Source of the DNA: JBOGOC01 sp050747525
GTDB taxonomy: Bacteria > Acidobacteriota > Polarisedimenticolia > JACPZX01 > DASXTC01
Assembly (NCBI GenBank): GCA_050747525.1
Contig: JBOGOC010000035.1
Location: 9,775 to 73,774, forward strand
Length of the DNA: 64,000 nt
Reading direction: 5' to 3'
The notes under the pieces were generated by a model that was not told the DNA's origin, made no database searches, and saw only the letters and a list, made by a program, of their open reading frames with translations. Within the stretch, counting starts at the first letter, position 1; every line of letters starts with the position of its first letter. Made by a program: the position numbers and the translations under genes. This document shows positions 17,378-25,890 of this stretch, in pieces.

Positions 17378-18772
17378 ATGTATCTCGCCTGCCGCGGGAT
17401 CGGTGTGAGGTGCGTCACGCGCCTCGCCATGGTCGCCGCCGTCGTGACGATGTGCGCGCCCGCCATGGCGCAGAACAAGAAGAACTCCTGGGAAGTGTTC
17501 ATCTACTTCGGGGGGTTCTTCGGAAATGACGTGCCCACCGCAACGCAGTTCGGGGAAATTCAGACCTACAGGACGGAGCCTTCGTTCGCCGACATCGGGG
17601 ACCCTTCGGATCCGAACAACCTGGCCCACGTCTTCACCCCCAATATGGGACTGGTGGGTGGAGACGGAACCGGCGATCCGAACTACCCCCTGAACACGGA
17701 TCAGGGGAGCGTCTTCCAGAACGCCCCGTGCGTGTTCAACAACTTCCCCTTGACCGGGCCCGGCGATCCCCGCGCCCCGTTTTTCGACGAATGTGATCAG
17801 GATCAGGAATCGCGCTATCTCTACAATGCTTCGGGCATCGTCACGAACGGCGAGATCCAGACTGACGACACGGAGTTCTCGCTCGGCCTCCGCGGAGGCT
17901 ACAACATCACCCGCCACTGGGAAGTCGAGCTGGACCTGGGTTTCGGCAAGCAGCGGCTCGACCTGACGCAGAACCTCGACCCTCTGCTGACCGCCTCGGT
18001 CAACAGCCTCTCCGATCCCAGGGCAGCGGACCTGGCGAGATTCTATGAGTTCACGTGGGCAAACGTCGACTATGGAAGCATCGTGCCCGCCGGAGCGCCC
18101 CAGGAGCATCCCAGCGTCATCTCCAGCCGGAAAGCGAACGATCCGACCTACAACATCCCGATGTACTACCCGGTGCCGGTGGGCTTCGCCGGAACGCCTC
18201 CGCCCGGCGAGACCTTCGAGGACGTCACCGGATTCGTGAACCGCGTCTTCCAGGATCCGACCGCGTGGCGAAACCGGGGAAACCAGATCAACATCGACTA
18301 CTTCTCCGTGTCGCTCAGCGGCGTCTACAACTTCAACACCAAGGCCGACAGCCGGGTCATCCCTTATCTGTCCGCGGGCGTCGGCTCCTGGATCCGCAAC
18401 TTCGACGACCCCTACGATGGCGGCAGCACCAGCTACTACCTGGGGGGAGCCGGGATCCGCTTCTTCGTGAACGAGATTTTCTCTTTCCGGGCCGACGCGC
18501 GCTACATCAGCTACATGGACGACTCGTTCGAGATCACCGGCTCGCTCAACAACTTCAACCTCCCGGACCGGGAAGCCTTCGGCGAGTGCGAGCGCGACCA
18601 GCGCAACCCGGCCCCGCCGTGCTCGGGGACCGCCGGTCAGCCGCCACCGATCGAGTACGCCTTTCCCGATCTGGGGGGAGGGGGAGGCAACGCCGAGATT
18701 CGCGTGGATGCCGAGCTGGACGACTTCTACGAGATCCGGATCGGCTTCGACGTGATTCTGGGCGGGAAGTAA
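17378..18772 (+). CDS. Outer-membrane beta-barrel protein
   Basis: 464 residues. The signal peptide ends near residue 31 (VAAVVTMCAPAMA-Q). The mature part alternates hydrophobic and polar residues in strands typical of a barrel (EFSLGLRGGYNITRHWEVELDLGFG; INIDYFSVSLSGVYNF; VIPYLSAGVGSWIR; FFVNEIFSFRADARYISYMD; FYEIRIGFDVILGGK). Long extracellular loops contain DP/PN-rich segments and two Cys pairs (APCVFNNF...DECDQD and GECERDQRNPAPPC). The ATG is preceded by GGAGGGAGAGGG. The terminal strand does not end in the classical aromatic residue. Substrate is unknown. Confidence 0.75.
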   Translation: MYLACRGIGVRCVTRLAMVAAVVTMCAPAMAQNKKNSWEVFIYFGGFFGNDVPTATQFGEIQTYRTEPSFADIGDPSDPNNLAHVFTPNMGLVGGDGTGDPNYPLNTDQGSVFQNAPCVFNNFPLTGPGDPRAPFFDECDQDQESRYLYNASGIVTNGEIQTDDTEFSLGLRGGYNITRHWEVELDLGFGKQRLDLTQNLDPLLTASVNSLSDPRAADLARFYEFTWANVDYGSIVPAGAPQEHPSVISSRKANDPTYNIPMYYPVPVGFAGTPPPGETFEDVTGFVNRVFQDPTAWRNRGNQINIDYFSVSLSGVYNFNTKADSRVIPYLSAGVGSWIRNFDDPYDGGSTSYYLGGAGIRFFVNEIFSFRADARYISYMDDSFEITGSLNNFNLPDREAFGECERDQRNPAPPCSGTAGQPPPIEYAFPDLGGGGGNAEIRVDAELDDFYEIRIGFDVILGGK

Positions 18773-18778
18773 CGCTTC

Positions 18779-18808
18779 TTGACAGGGGATCTGGCGATCC
18801 CCTATAAT
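18779..18808 (+). promoter_or_regulatory. rpsA promoter with a palindrome filling the spacer
   Basis: TTGACA (18779-18784), an 18-bp spacer and TATAAT (18803-18808). A perfect 8-bp inverted repeat with a 4-nt loop (18784-18803) fills the whole spacer, and a T-rich run follows. The element could be an operator, or a terminator of the upstream gene that shares bases with the promoter. Confidence 0.8.
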
Positions 18809-18812
18809 TTTT
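18784..18812 (+). terminator. Possible intrinsic terminator overlapping the rpsA promoter
   Basis: The stem AGGGGATC / GATCCCCT (18784-18791 with 18796-18803, loop TGGC) is followed by ATAATTTTTG. It lies 12 bp past the stop of the outer-membrane protein gene. The T-run begins 4 bp after the stem, so termination efficiency is uncertain. Confidence 0.45.
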
Positions 18813-18960
18813 GTTTTCATTAGTTTAGGCTCACTGCGCCCGACGAAGGACGCGCCCCGGGCGACGAAGACATGTGAGGGGATGGGCGCGTTCAGCGCCG
18901 TCGGCGCCTCTGCCGCCGCCGGACGCCGGCCATCAACCAGCAGGAGGTCAACGAAACGAC

Positions 18961-20796
18961 ATGGATGTACAGAAGGACGTGAAGACCGAAGAGCTCGCCC
19001 CCGCCGAGGAAGGAGCCCGCCGCAAGAAGGCGCGCGCCGGAGGCCCCATCGCCGGCGTGTCCGGCGCGCCAGGGAGCGCCCCCGACGCAGGGGAGCTGAG
19101 CCGCGAGGACTACGAGAAGCTGCTCGACATGTACGACGTCAGCTTCAAGAACCTCGCCGAGGGTGAGGTGGTGCGCGGCAAGGTGCTCAAGGTCCTGCCG
19201 AGCGAGGTGATCGTGGATGTCGGCTACAAGTCCGAAGGGATCATCGACATCGACGAGTTCACCGACGCCGCGGGGCGCGTGCACGTCGCCGTGGGCGATC
19301 AGGTCGACGTCCTGCTGGAGAAGACCGAGAACAAGGAAGGCTACGTCGTCCTCTCCAAGGAAAAAGCGGAGAAGATGAAGATCTGGGAGGAGGTGGAGCG
19401 CGCCTACAACACCGGCGCCGTCATCTCCGGCCGGGTCATCGAGCGCATCAAGGGAGGCCTGGCCGTGGACATCGGCGTGCGCGCCTTCCTTCCCGGATCG
19501 CTCGTGGACATCCGTCCCGTGCGCAACCTCGATTCGCTGCGGAACAAGGAGTTCCGCATGCGCGTGATCAAGGTCAACAAGCGCCGCGGCAATATCGTGC
19601 TCTCCCGCAAAGCCGTGCTCGAGGAAGAGAACCAGGAGAAGAAGCGCAAGACACTGGAGACTCTCGAGGAAGGAAAGCGGGTCAAGGGGATCGTCAAGAA
19701 CATCACCGGCTACGGCGCCTTCCTGGACCTCGGGGGCATCGACGGCCTGCTGCACATCACCGACATGTCCTGGGGACGGATCAACCATCCCTCCGAGCTG
19801 TTCGCGGTCGGGGACGAAGTCGAGGTGGTGGTGCTGAAGTTCGACAAGCAGACGGAGCGTGTCTCGCTGGGGTTCAAGCAGCTCAAGACCGACCCGTGGG
19901 AGAAAGTGGGGGACCGCTACCCCTCCGGCACCCGCATCAAGGGGAAGGTGGTCAGCCTCACCGACTACGGCGCCTTCATCGAGCTGGAGGAGGGGGTCGA
20001 GGGCTTGATCCACGTCTCGGAGATGTCGTGGACCAAGAAGGTCAAGCATCCCTCGAAGATCCTCAACATCGGCGACACGGTGGATGCCGTCATCCTCGAC
20101 GTGGACCTGAAACAGCGCAGGCTCTCGCTCGGGCTCAAGCAGACCGAGCCCAATCCCTGGGTCCTCATCGGCGAGAAGTACCAGGTCGGCTCGCGGATCA
20201 CCGGCAAGGTGCGCAACCTGACCGATTTCGGCGCCTTCGTGGAGGTGGAGGAGGGGATCGACGGACTCATCCACATCTCGGACCTGTCCTGGACGCGCCG
20301 CATCAAGCATCCATCCGAGGTGCTCAAGAAGGGTGACACCGTCGAGGCGATGATCCTGAAGATCGACGCCGAGAACCAGCGCCTCTCTCTTGGACTGAAG
20401 CAGCTCGGCCCGAACGTCTGGGACGATTTCTTCGCACACCACAAGGTGGGGGACACCATCGTCGGCCGGATCGTGAGGCTCACCGACTTCGGCGTGTTCG
20501 TCGAGATCGCCGAGGGGGTCGAGGGTCTGGTCCACGTCTCCGAGCTGGCCGAGGATCGGGTCGAGCATCCCAAGGATCGCTTCGCCGTGGACCAGATGGT
20601 GCGCGCGAAGGTCATCAAGATGGACGCCGCGGAGCGCAAGATCGGGCTCTCGATCAAGTCCGCCGCAGCGGAAGGAGGAGACCCGATCGATCTCGAGTCC
20701 TACCGCACCGGCCGCGGCGGGGGCGCAACGATCGGAGATGTGGTCGGAGGCTTCGCCGGATCGTCAGAGGAGTCGGACAGTGACACAGACGAATAG
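18961..20796 (+). CDS. rpsA: Small ribosomal subunit protein S1
   Basis: 611 residues with six S1 RNA-binding domains, the form typical of Gram-negative bacteria. S1 brings mRNA to the 30S subunit. Domain starts are visible as EGEVVRGKVLKV, TGAVISGRVIER, EGKRVKGIVKNITGYGAF, SGTRIKGKVVSLTDYGAF, VGSRITGKVRNLTDFGAF and VGDTIVGRIVRLTDFGVF. The N-terminal 45 residues are charged and less conserved; the C-terminus is acidic (SSEESDSDTDE). ATG 18961 has CAGGAGG upstream; the open frame extends to GTG 18874 but lacks S1 similarity there. An HU gene follows 37 bp downstream, as in several other phyla. Confidence 0.95.
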   Translation: MDVQKDVKTEELAPAEEGARRKKARAGGPIAGVSGAPGSAPDAGELSREDYEKLLDMYDVSFKNLAEGEVVRGKVLKVLPSEVIVDVGYKSEGIIDIDEFTDAAGRVHVAVGDQVDVLLEKTENKEGYVVLSKEKAEKMKIWEEVERAYNTGAVISGRVIERIKGGLAVDIGVRAFLPGSLVDIRPVRNLDSLRNKEFRMRVIKVNKRRGNIVLSRKAVLEEENQEKKRKTLETLEEGKRVKGIVKNITGYGAFLDLGGIDGLLHITDMSWGRINHPSELFAVGDEVEVVVLKFDKQTERVSLGFKQLKTDPWEKVGDRYPSGTRIKGKVVSLTDYGAFIELEEGVEGLIHVSEMSWTKKVKHPSKILNIGDTVDAVILDVDLKQRRLSLGLKQTEPNPWVLIGEKYQVGSRITGKVRNLTDFGAFVEVEEGIDGLIHISDLSWTRRIKHPSEVLKKGDTVEAMILKIDAENQRLSLGLKQLGPNVWDDFFAHHKVGDTIVGRIVRLTDFGVFVEIAEGVEGLVHVSELAEDRVEHPKDRFAVDQMVRAKVIKMDAAERKIGLSIKSAAAEGGDPIDLESYRTGRGGGATIGDVVGGFAGSSEESDSDTDE

Positions 20797-20833
20797 GATG
20801 GATCCCCCCGAGGGCGGCGAGTCCCGGGGTGCC

Positions 20834-21109
20834 ATGACGAAGGCGGAGCTCGTGGAGGAGGTTTCCCGGGTCTCCGACCTCACCAAGAAGCACGCCGAAG
20901 TCATCGTCAAGACGGTGTTCGATTCCATCATCGAGGCGCTCCACAAGGACCAGAAGATCGAGCTGCGCGGATTCGGCAGCTTCCGCATCCGGCAGCGCCG
21001 ATCGCGCCAGGGCCGAAATCCCAAGACGGGTGAGAAGGTGCACGTGCCCGCGAAGAAGATCCCCTACTTCAAGCCGGGCAAGGAGCTCAAAGATCTGATC
21101 AACCGTTGA
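20834..21109 (+). CDS. hup: HU/IHF-family nucleoid DNA-binding protein (copy 2)
   Basis: 91 residues (MTKAELVEEVSRVSDLTKKHAEV...). The core HKDQKIELRGFGSFRIRQRRSRQGRNPKTGEKVHVPAKKIPYFKPGK is a complete HU fold with its DNA-contacting arm. It differs clearly from the copy at 1207-1476: K-rich with PAKK, against IPPGR there. ATG 20834 gives the family N-terminus; ATG 20798 would add 12 residues. It lies in the rpsA transcription unit and its stop overlaps the next start as TGATG. Confidence 0.93.
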   Translation: MTKAELVEEVSRVSDLTKKHAEVIVKTVFDSIIEALHKDQKIELRGFGSFRIRQRRSRQGRNPKTGEKVHVPAKKIPYFKPGKELKDLINR

Positions 21110-21624
21110 TGAAAAGTCTCCTCTCCCCCTGGAGGTATTCCTACCTGGTCCAGGAGCGGCCCGCCGCAGAGTGCATCTTCTGCGATGCCCTTGCCCACGC
21201 AGACGACCACGAGAGCCTGATCGTCCATCGCGGGCGGGAGAACTTCGTCATCCTGAACCTCTATCCGTACACCAACGGCCACCTCATGGTGGTCCCCAAC
21301 ACCCACGTGGCGGCCCCCTCGTCGAGCACACCCTCTCAGCGCGCCGAGCTGATGGAGCTGGCGTCGGCCTGCGAGGCCGCCCTGAGGGCCGCCTATCGTG
21401 CCGACGGGGTCAACCTGGGCATGAACCTGGGCCGGGCGGCCGGCGCGGGCATCGAGGCTCACTACCACCTGCACGTCGTGCCCCGATGGGAAGGGGACAC
21501 CAACTTCATGGCCGTCACCGCCGAGACGCGCATCATCCCCGAGTCGCTTCAGGTCAGCAAGGCACGCGTGAAGGAGGCGCTCGTGCGGCTGCTGGCGGCC
21601 CCTGGCGGGCCCGTGCATGCCTGA
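21109..21624 (+). CDS. HIT-family nucleotide hydrolase/phosphorylase
   Basis: 171 residues. Members hydrolyse or phosphorolyse nucleoside polyphosphates such as Ap4A. CIFC near residue 22, NLYPYTNGHLMVVPNTHV and the histidine triad HYHLHVVPRW are present, with the extra C-terminal helix of Ap4A-phosphorylase-like members. ATG 21109 overlaps the HU stop. The last 8 bp overlap miaB. Confidence 0.9.
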   Translation: MKSLLSPWRYSYLVQERPAAECIFCDALAHADDHESLIVHRGRENFVILNLYPYTNGHLMVVPNTHVAAPSSSTPSQRAELMELASACEAALRAAYRADGVNLGMNLGRAAGAGIEAHYHLHVVPRWEGDTNFMAVTAETRIIPESLQVSKARVKEALVRLLAAPGGPVHA

Positions 21625-23029
21625 GCTGCTGCCCATCCGGCATCGAGGCCCTCGCAGCCTGGCGGCCGGCCCCGCCCCCTCTTTCAGCCCCGGTCCTCCC
21701 GACGGCCTGGAGGATCTGAAGACCTTTCACATCGAGACCTGGGGCTGCCAGATGAACGAGCACGACTCGGAAAAGATGGCCGGCGCCCTCCATGCCATGG
21801 GCCTGACGCCCGCGTCGGGAGCGGCCGAGGCGGACGTCGTCCTCCTGAACACATGCTCGGTGCGGGAGAAGGCCGCCCACAAGGTCTTCACCCGGCTGGG
21901 GCAGCTCCGGCTGCACAAGCTCGCCCGTCCGCACATGGTCCTGGGGGTGTGCGGGTGCGTGGCCCAGCAGGAGCAGCGCCGCATCTTCCGGCGCGCTCCC
22001 TACGTGGACCTGGTCATGGGCCCGCGGCGCATCAGCTCGCTCCCCGAGCTCATTAAGGCTTCGCGGGCGCGTCGGCACGTCCTGGGAGCTCTCGATCCGC
22101 GCGACGCTCTGGCCCCAGAGGACGAAGCCGTCCGTCGCGTTTCCCGCACGCGGGCCTACGTGACGGTCATGGAGGGGTGCAACAAGACGTGCACGTTCTG
22201 CATCGTCCCCTTCACGCGGGGACGCGAGGCGTACCGCGCCCCCGCGTCCATCCTGCGGGAGGCGCGCGAGTGCATCGATCAGGGCCTCCCCGAGATCCAG
22301 CTGCTGGGGCAGAACGTGAATGCCTGGCGCTACCGCGGGGAGGGGCCCGCCGATTTCGCCGGGCTGCTGGGAGCGACGGCCATGCTCCCCGGCCTGAAGC
22401 GACTGCGGTTCACCACCAGCCATCCTCTGCACTTCAGGGATCCCATCATCGACGCCATGGCCGCCCATCCCGTCATCTGCCCGCACCTGCACCTGCCGGT
22501 CCAGTCAGGCTCTGACACCGTGCTGGCGCGCATGCGGCGCGGCTACACCCGAGCCGACTATCTTGGCCGGGTGGCGCGCCTGAGGGAGAAGGTCCCGGGC
22601 GTGGCGCTCTCCACGGACATCATCGTCGGGTTCCCCGGAGAGACCGAGGAGGACTTCCGCCTCACTCTCGACCTGGTGCGGGAAGTGCGCTACGACTCCC
22701 TCTATTCCTTCGTCTACTCGCCGCGCCCCGGCACGCCCGCCACGGAGCTTCCCGACGACGTGCCGGCCGCCGGGAAGATGGAGCGCCTCCACCGGGTGCA
22801 GGAGTTGCAGGCCGTCATCCAGGCCGAGCAGCTGCGGACCTGGGTCGGCAGGGAGGTGGAGGTGCTCGTAGACGGGCCCTCAGCGCGAGGAGGCCAGGCG
22901 GCTGGGCGCACGGGCCGCAACCACCTGGTGAACCTGGAGGCCGGCCCCGAGGCCGTGGGCCGGTTCCTGAACGTCAGAATCACTTCGGCGGGCCCGAACA
23001 GTCTTTGCGGCGCCCCCGTAGCCCCTTGA
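21617..23029 (+). CDS. miaB: tRNA-2-methylthio-N6-dimethylallyladenosine synthase MiaB
   Basis: 470 residues. A radical-SAM methylthiotransferase that modifies A37 of tRNAs after MiaA. The N-terminal UPF0004 domain has TWGCQMNEHDSE, NTCSVREKA and the third cysteine in GVCGCVAQ. The radical-SAM cluster is GCNKTCTFCIVPFTRG. A TRAM domain (REVEVLVDG...RTGRNHLVNLE) ends the protein. The N-terminus is about 30 residues longer than usual (Pro-rich), so a later start is possible but no better codon is seen. The TGA stop lies within the next promoter's -35. Confidence 0.94.
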   Translation: MPELLPIRHRGPRSLAAGPAPSFSPGPPDGLEDLKTFHIETWGCQMNEHDSEKMAGALHAMGLTPASGAAEADVVLLNTCSVREKAAHKVFTRLGQLRLHKLARPHMVLGVCGCVAQQEQRRIFRRAPYVDLVMGPRRISSLPELIKASRARRHVLGALDPRDALAPEDEAVRRVSRTRAYVTVMEGCNKTCTFCIVPFTRGREAYRAPASILREARECIDQGLPEIQLLGQNVNAWRYRGEGPADFAGLLGATAMLPGLKRLRFTTSHPLHFRDPIIDAMAAHPVICPHLHLPVQSGSDTVLARMRRGYTRADYLGRVARLREKVPGVALSTDIIVGFPGETEEDFRLTLDLVREVRYDSLYSFVYSPRPGTPATELPDDVPAAGKMERLHRVQELQAVIQAEQLRTWVGREVEVLVDGPSARGGQAAGRTGRNHLVNLEAGPEAVGRFLNVRITSAGPNSLCGAPVAP

Positions 23030-23054
23030 CTTCGGCATGCCGCCAGAATATAGA
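23026..23054 (+). promoter_or_regulatory. Promoter of the bifunctional nuclease gene, -35 overlapping the miaB stop
   Basis: TTGACT (23026-23031), a 17-bp spacer and TATAGA (23049-23054), 31 bp before the ATG. Confidence 0.65.
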
Positions 23055-23085
23055 TGGTGCAGCGCACGGAAACGGTGAGGGAACG

Positions 23086-23574
23086 ATGTCCATCGAGATG
23101 AAGATCAAGGGGCTGATGATGGATCCCATCAATGGGATGCCCATCATCGTCCTGAAGGACCCTCACGGCGACGCCGTTCTGCCGATCTGGGTGGGCCTGT
23201 TCGAGGCCAACGCCATCGCCCTGCAGATGGAGAAGATCGGCACCCCACGCCCGATGACCCACGACCTGCTCAAGAGCTTCCTGCAGAACCTGGGGGCCCG
23301 CATCGAAAAGGTGGTCATCAGCGACCTCAAGGAAAACACCTTCTACGCCGTGATTCACGTCCTGCAGCAGAACGGGTCCCTCGTTGAGGTCGATTCCCGC
23401 CCCAGCGACGCCATCGCCCTGGCCTTGCGCGCCGAGGCGCCCATCTTCGTGGAAGAGGATGTCATCACCCGCGCCAAGAGCATCGACATGGCCAAGGATG
23501 CCGGCGAATCCGACCGACTGCGCCAGTGGCTCGAAAAGCTCGACCCCGAGGATCTCGGCAAGTACGAGATGTAA
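23086..23574 (+). CDS. Bifunctional nuclease family protein (DUF151)
   Basis: 162 residues. The family is named after a plant nuclease with RNase and DNase activity; the bacterial role is poorly known. Conserved elements are MKIKGLMMDPINGMPIIVLKD, LPIWVGLFEANAIALQMEK, RPMTHDLL and the signature SRPSDAIALALRAEAPIFVEE. The start at ATG 23086 follows GTGAGGGAACG. It is a single-gene unit flanked by two clear promoters. Confidence 0.9.
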   Translation: MSIEMKIKGLMMDPINGMPIIVLKDPHGDAVLPIWVGLFEANAIALQMEKIGTPRPMTHDLLKSFLQNLGARIEKVVISDLKENTFYAVIHVLQQNGSLVEVDSRPSDAIALALRAEAPIFVEEDVITRAKSIDMAKDAGESDRLRQWLEKLDPEDLGKYEM

Positions 23575-23578
23575 TTCC

Positions 23579-23608
23579 TTGACAGCCTGCTCCACCCCTC
23601 CCTAGAAT
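23579..23608 (+). promoter_or_regulatory. Promoter of parA-parB
   Basis: TTGACA (23579-23584), an 18-bp spacer and TAGAAT (23603-23608), with an 80-nt leader before parA. Confidence 0.75.
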
Positions 23609-23689
23609 GAGTCGCTCTCCTGGAGCGCTCGTCCCGGAGTGACCAGCGCGACCGCCCCGAGAGCCCCGCGACGTGACCCTCGGTAGAGA

Positions 23690-24445
23690 ATGATCCTGGC
23701 CATAGCCAACCAAAAGGGGGGAGTGGGCAAGACCACCACGGCGATCAACCTTGGCGCCGCTCTTGCCCAGAAGGGACTCAAGACCCTGCTCGTCGATCTC
23801 GACCCGCAGGGCAACTGCACTCTTTCCTACCTCGAGCGGGACACCGAGCGGAAGTCGGTCTACGAGGCCCTGGTGGAGCCCAACCTGACCCTGCGCGACG
23901 TTGTGCTCAAATCGCCGATCCTCTATCTGGATGTGATCCCCTCGCGCATCTCCCTGGCCAAGCTGGAGAGCCGCCTCGTGGGTGAGCTGGACAGCCACTT
24001 CAGGCTCAAGGACCGGATGAAAGACATCATCCCGGACTACGAGTACATCATCATCGACACGCCGCCCACCCTGGGGCTGCTCACCATCAACGCGCTGGTG
24101 GCGGCCACTCATCTACTGGTCCCCGTGCAGAGCTCCTACTTCTCGCTGGAAGGGACCGACGACCTGCTCGAGACCTTCGAGAAAGTGAAGGCGCGTCCCA
24201 ACCCGGACCTCCAGCTGCTCGGCGTCCTCATCACGCTGCACGACAAGAGGACGGTGCTGGGACGGGACATCCGCAAGCAGATCGTGCAGGTGTTCGGCGA
24301 CAAGGTCTTCAAGACCGTGATCGCCAAGAACGTCCGTCTCGAAGAGAGCCCCGCCTACAAAGAATCGATCTTCAGCTTCGCTCCCGACAGCAGCGGGGCT
24401 CTCGACTATTACCGTCTTTCCGAGGAGGTGATTGGACGTGTCTAA
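23690..24445 (+). CDS. parA: Chromosome-partitioning ATPase ParA (Soj)
   Basis: 251 residues, chromosomal Soj size with no N-terminal DNA-binding extension. The deviant Walker A KGGVGKTT (residues 9-16), DLDPQGN as A', and YEYIIIDTPPTLG as Walker B are intact. ParA drives segregation of ParB-parS complexes on the nucleoid. It starts at ATG 23690 and overlaps parB by 8 bp. No parS-like 16-mer is visible in the window. Confidence 0.94.
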   Translation: MILAIANQKGGVGKTTTAINLGAALAQKGLKTLLVDLDPQGNCTLSYLERDTERKSVYEALVEPNLTLRDVVLKSPILYLDVIPSRISLAKLESRLVGELDSHFRLKDRMKDIIPDYEYIIIDTPPTLGLLTINALVAATHLLVPVQSSYFSLEGTDDLLETFEKVKARPNPDLQLLGVLITLHDKRTVLGRDIRKQIVQVFGDKVFKTVIAKNVRLEESPAYKESIFSFAPDSSGALDYYRLSEEVIGRV

Positions 24446-25316
24446 GCTGCGCGGACTGCCTGGCGAGATGAAGATGAGGCATGACTTCCATTTCGTGGAG
24501 GAGCTGGCCACGCCGCGCGAGCAGCGCGAGGTGGGACGCATGGTCGATCTGGAGCAGATCGACGTGAACCCGCATCAGCCCCGCAAGACGCTGGGCGACC
24601 TGGCCGACCTGATCTCTTCGATCAAAGAGAAAGGGGTCCTCGAGCCGGTCCTGGTGAGGGCCGTCGGCGCCCGCTACCAGATCATCGCCGGCGAGCGCCG
24701 CTATCACGCGAGCCTCGCGGCCGGGCTCACGCAAATCCCGTGCATCGTGATGGAAGTGGACGAGAGGGGAGTGCTCGAGATCTCCCTCATCGAGAATCTC
24801 CAGCGTCGCGACCTGACTCCTTTCGAAGAAGCGGATGCCGTTCACTATCTGTGCGAGCGATTCGATTACACGCACGAGAAGGTTGCCCAGAAGCTGAGCA
24901 AGTCGCGGAGCAGCATCACCGAGCTTCTTTCTCTGGCGGGAATCCCTGAAGAAATACGCGAGGAGTGTCGGCGTGCCGACATCTCAAGTAAGTCTTTACT
25001 CATCGAGATCGCGCGGCAGAACTCGCTCGAGGACATGCGATCGCTCGTCGCCCTGATCGCCCGCGACGGGCTCTCCCGTGACGAGGCGCGCCGGATCAAG
25101 AACGCGCCCCCCGCGGAGGCCGAAGCGCCCGAGCCCGGCCAGGCCCGCGACGAAGCCACTCCCGATCGCCCCTTCGTCTTCCGGTTCGCGTCGCGCGAGC
25201 AGCGCTTCTCGATCAACTTGAAATTCGATCGGCCTCAGGTTCGCAAGGACGAGGTCATCTCGGCGCTGCGCGATCTCATTCGCCAGATCGAGAGCTCGGA
25301 AGACATCCCGGGCTGA
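24438..25316 (+). CDS. parB: Chromosome-partitioning protein ParB (Spo0J)
   Basis: 292 residues. The N-terminal CTPase/ParB domain (VDLEQIDVNPHQPRK; GVLEPVLVRAVGARYQIIAGERRYH) is followed by a helix-turn-helix region (FDYTHEKVAQKLSKSRSSITELLSL) for parS binding and a short C-terminal dimerisation domain. In the CTP-binding motif GERRxR the last arginine is histidine (GERRYH, residues 85-90). GTG 24438 is the start, with GAGGAGGTG 7 nt upstream; TTG 24432 is too close to that site. Its stop TGA abuts the stop of the convergent next gene, forming TGATCA. Confidence 0.92.
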   Translation: MSKLRGLPGEMKMRHDFHFVEELATPREQREVGRMVDLEQIDVNPHQPRKTLGDLADLISSIKEKGVLEPVLVRAVGARYQIIAGERRYHASLAAGLTQIPCIVMEVDERGVLEISLIENLQRRDLTPFEEADAVHYLCERFDYTHEKVAQKLSKSRSSITELLSLAGIPEEIREECRRADISSKSLLIEIARQNSLEDMRSLVALIARDGLSRDEARRIKNAPPAEAEAPEPGQARDEATPDRPFVFRFASREQRFSINLKFDRPQVRKDEVISALRDLIRQIESSEDIPG

Positions 25317-25799
25317 TCAGCGTCCGCGGAACCCGACGCTCAACCAGAGATCCGACTGAGCGTCTCCCTGATCGGGATCGATGCGCTGGACGCCGATCCC
25401 GAAGAGCACGGCCGAGTGAGAGAGCTCCCAGGCCCGGACCAGTAGCCCGCCGCGGTAGTAAGGATCGCCCTCGGTGTCACCATCTGCATCCTCGAACCGG
25501 ACGATCCCCCCCGCCAGGAGAACCTCGAGCCGCCACGGAAGGATCCCCACCATCCCCAGCTCGAGCCCCGGCTCTCCACCCTCGAACAGATTCACATCGA
25601 TGCTCCCGCGAGCCGCGAGCCACTGAGTGAACTGAACCTGCGCTCCGACCTGCGCCACGTATCCCGACCCCGACTCGAAGTCGACGAGCCGCCCATCCAC
25701 AAGGAGCGAGACCGCCGGCAGCTCATCGGGAACCGGCTGCGCGAGAGCCAGGCCAGGCAGAAAGAACGGGATTGCGAGAACGAACGCGAACCGCTTCAT
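25317..25799 (-). CDS. Small secreted, probably beta-barrel protein
   Basis: 160 residues. A clear signal peptide (MKRFAFVLAIPFFLPGLALA-Q) is followed by alternating strands (GYVAQVGAQVQFTQWLAARGSIDVNL; LEVLLAGGIVRFED; GGLLVRAWELSHSAVLFGIGV; SDLWLSVGFRGR) typical of a small outer-membrane barrel. GGAGG lies 5 nt before the ATG, and an extended -10 (TGCTAACCT on the minus strand, 25847-25839) lies 40 bp upstream. No family is recognised. Confidence 0.65.
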   Translation of the reverse strand: MKRFAFVLAIPFFLPGLALAQPVPDELPAVSLLVDGRLVDFESGSGYVAQVGAQVQFTQWLAARGSIDVNLFEGGEPGLELGMVGILPWRLEVLLAGGIVRFEDADGDTEGDPYYRGGLLVRAWELSHSAVLFGIGVQRIDPDQGDAQSDLWLSVGFRGR

Positions 25800-25890
25800 C
25801 TCATCCTCCGTGGGTGACCCTGCAAATGGGTGGCGCGCAGGTTAGCACGAGAAGAAGCCATCGCGACATTCCGGAGCCCACAAATCGCGT

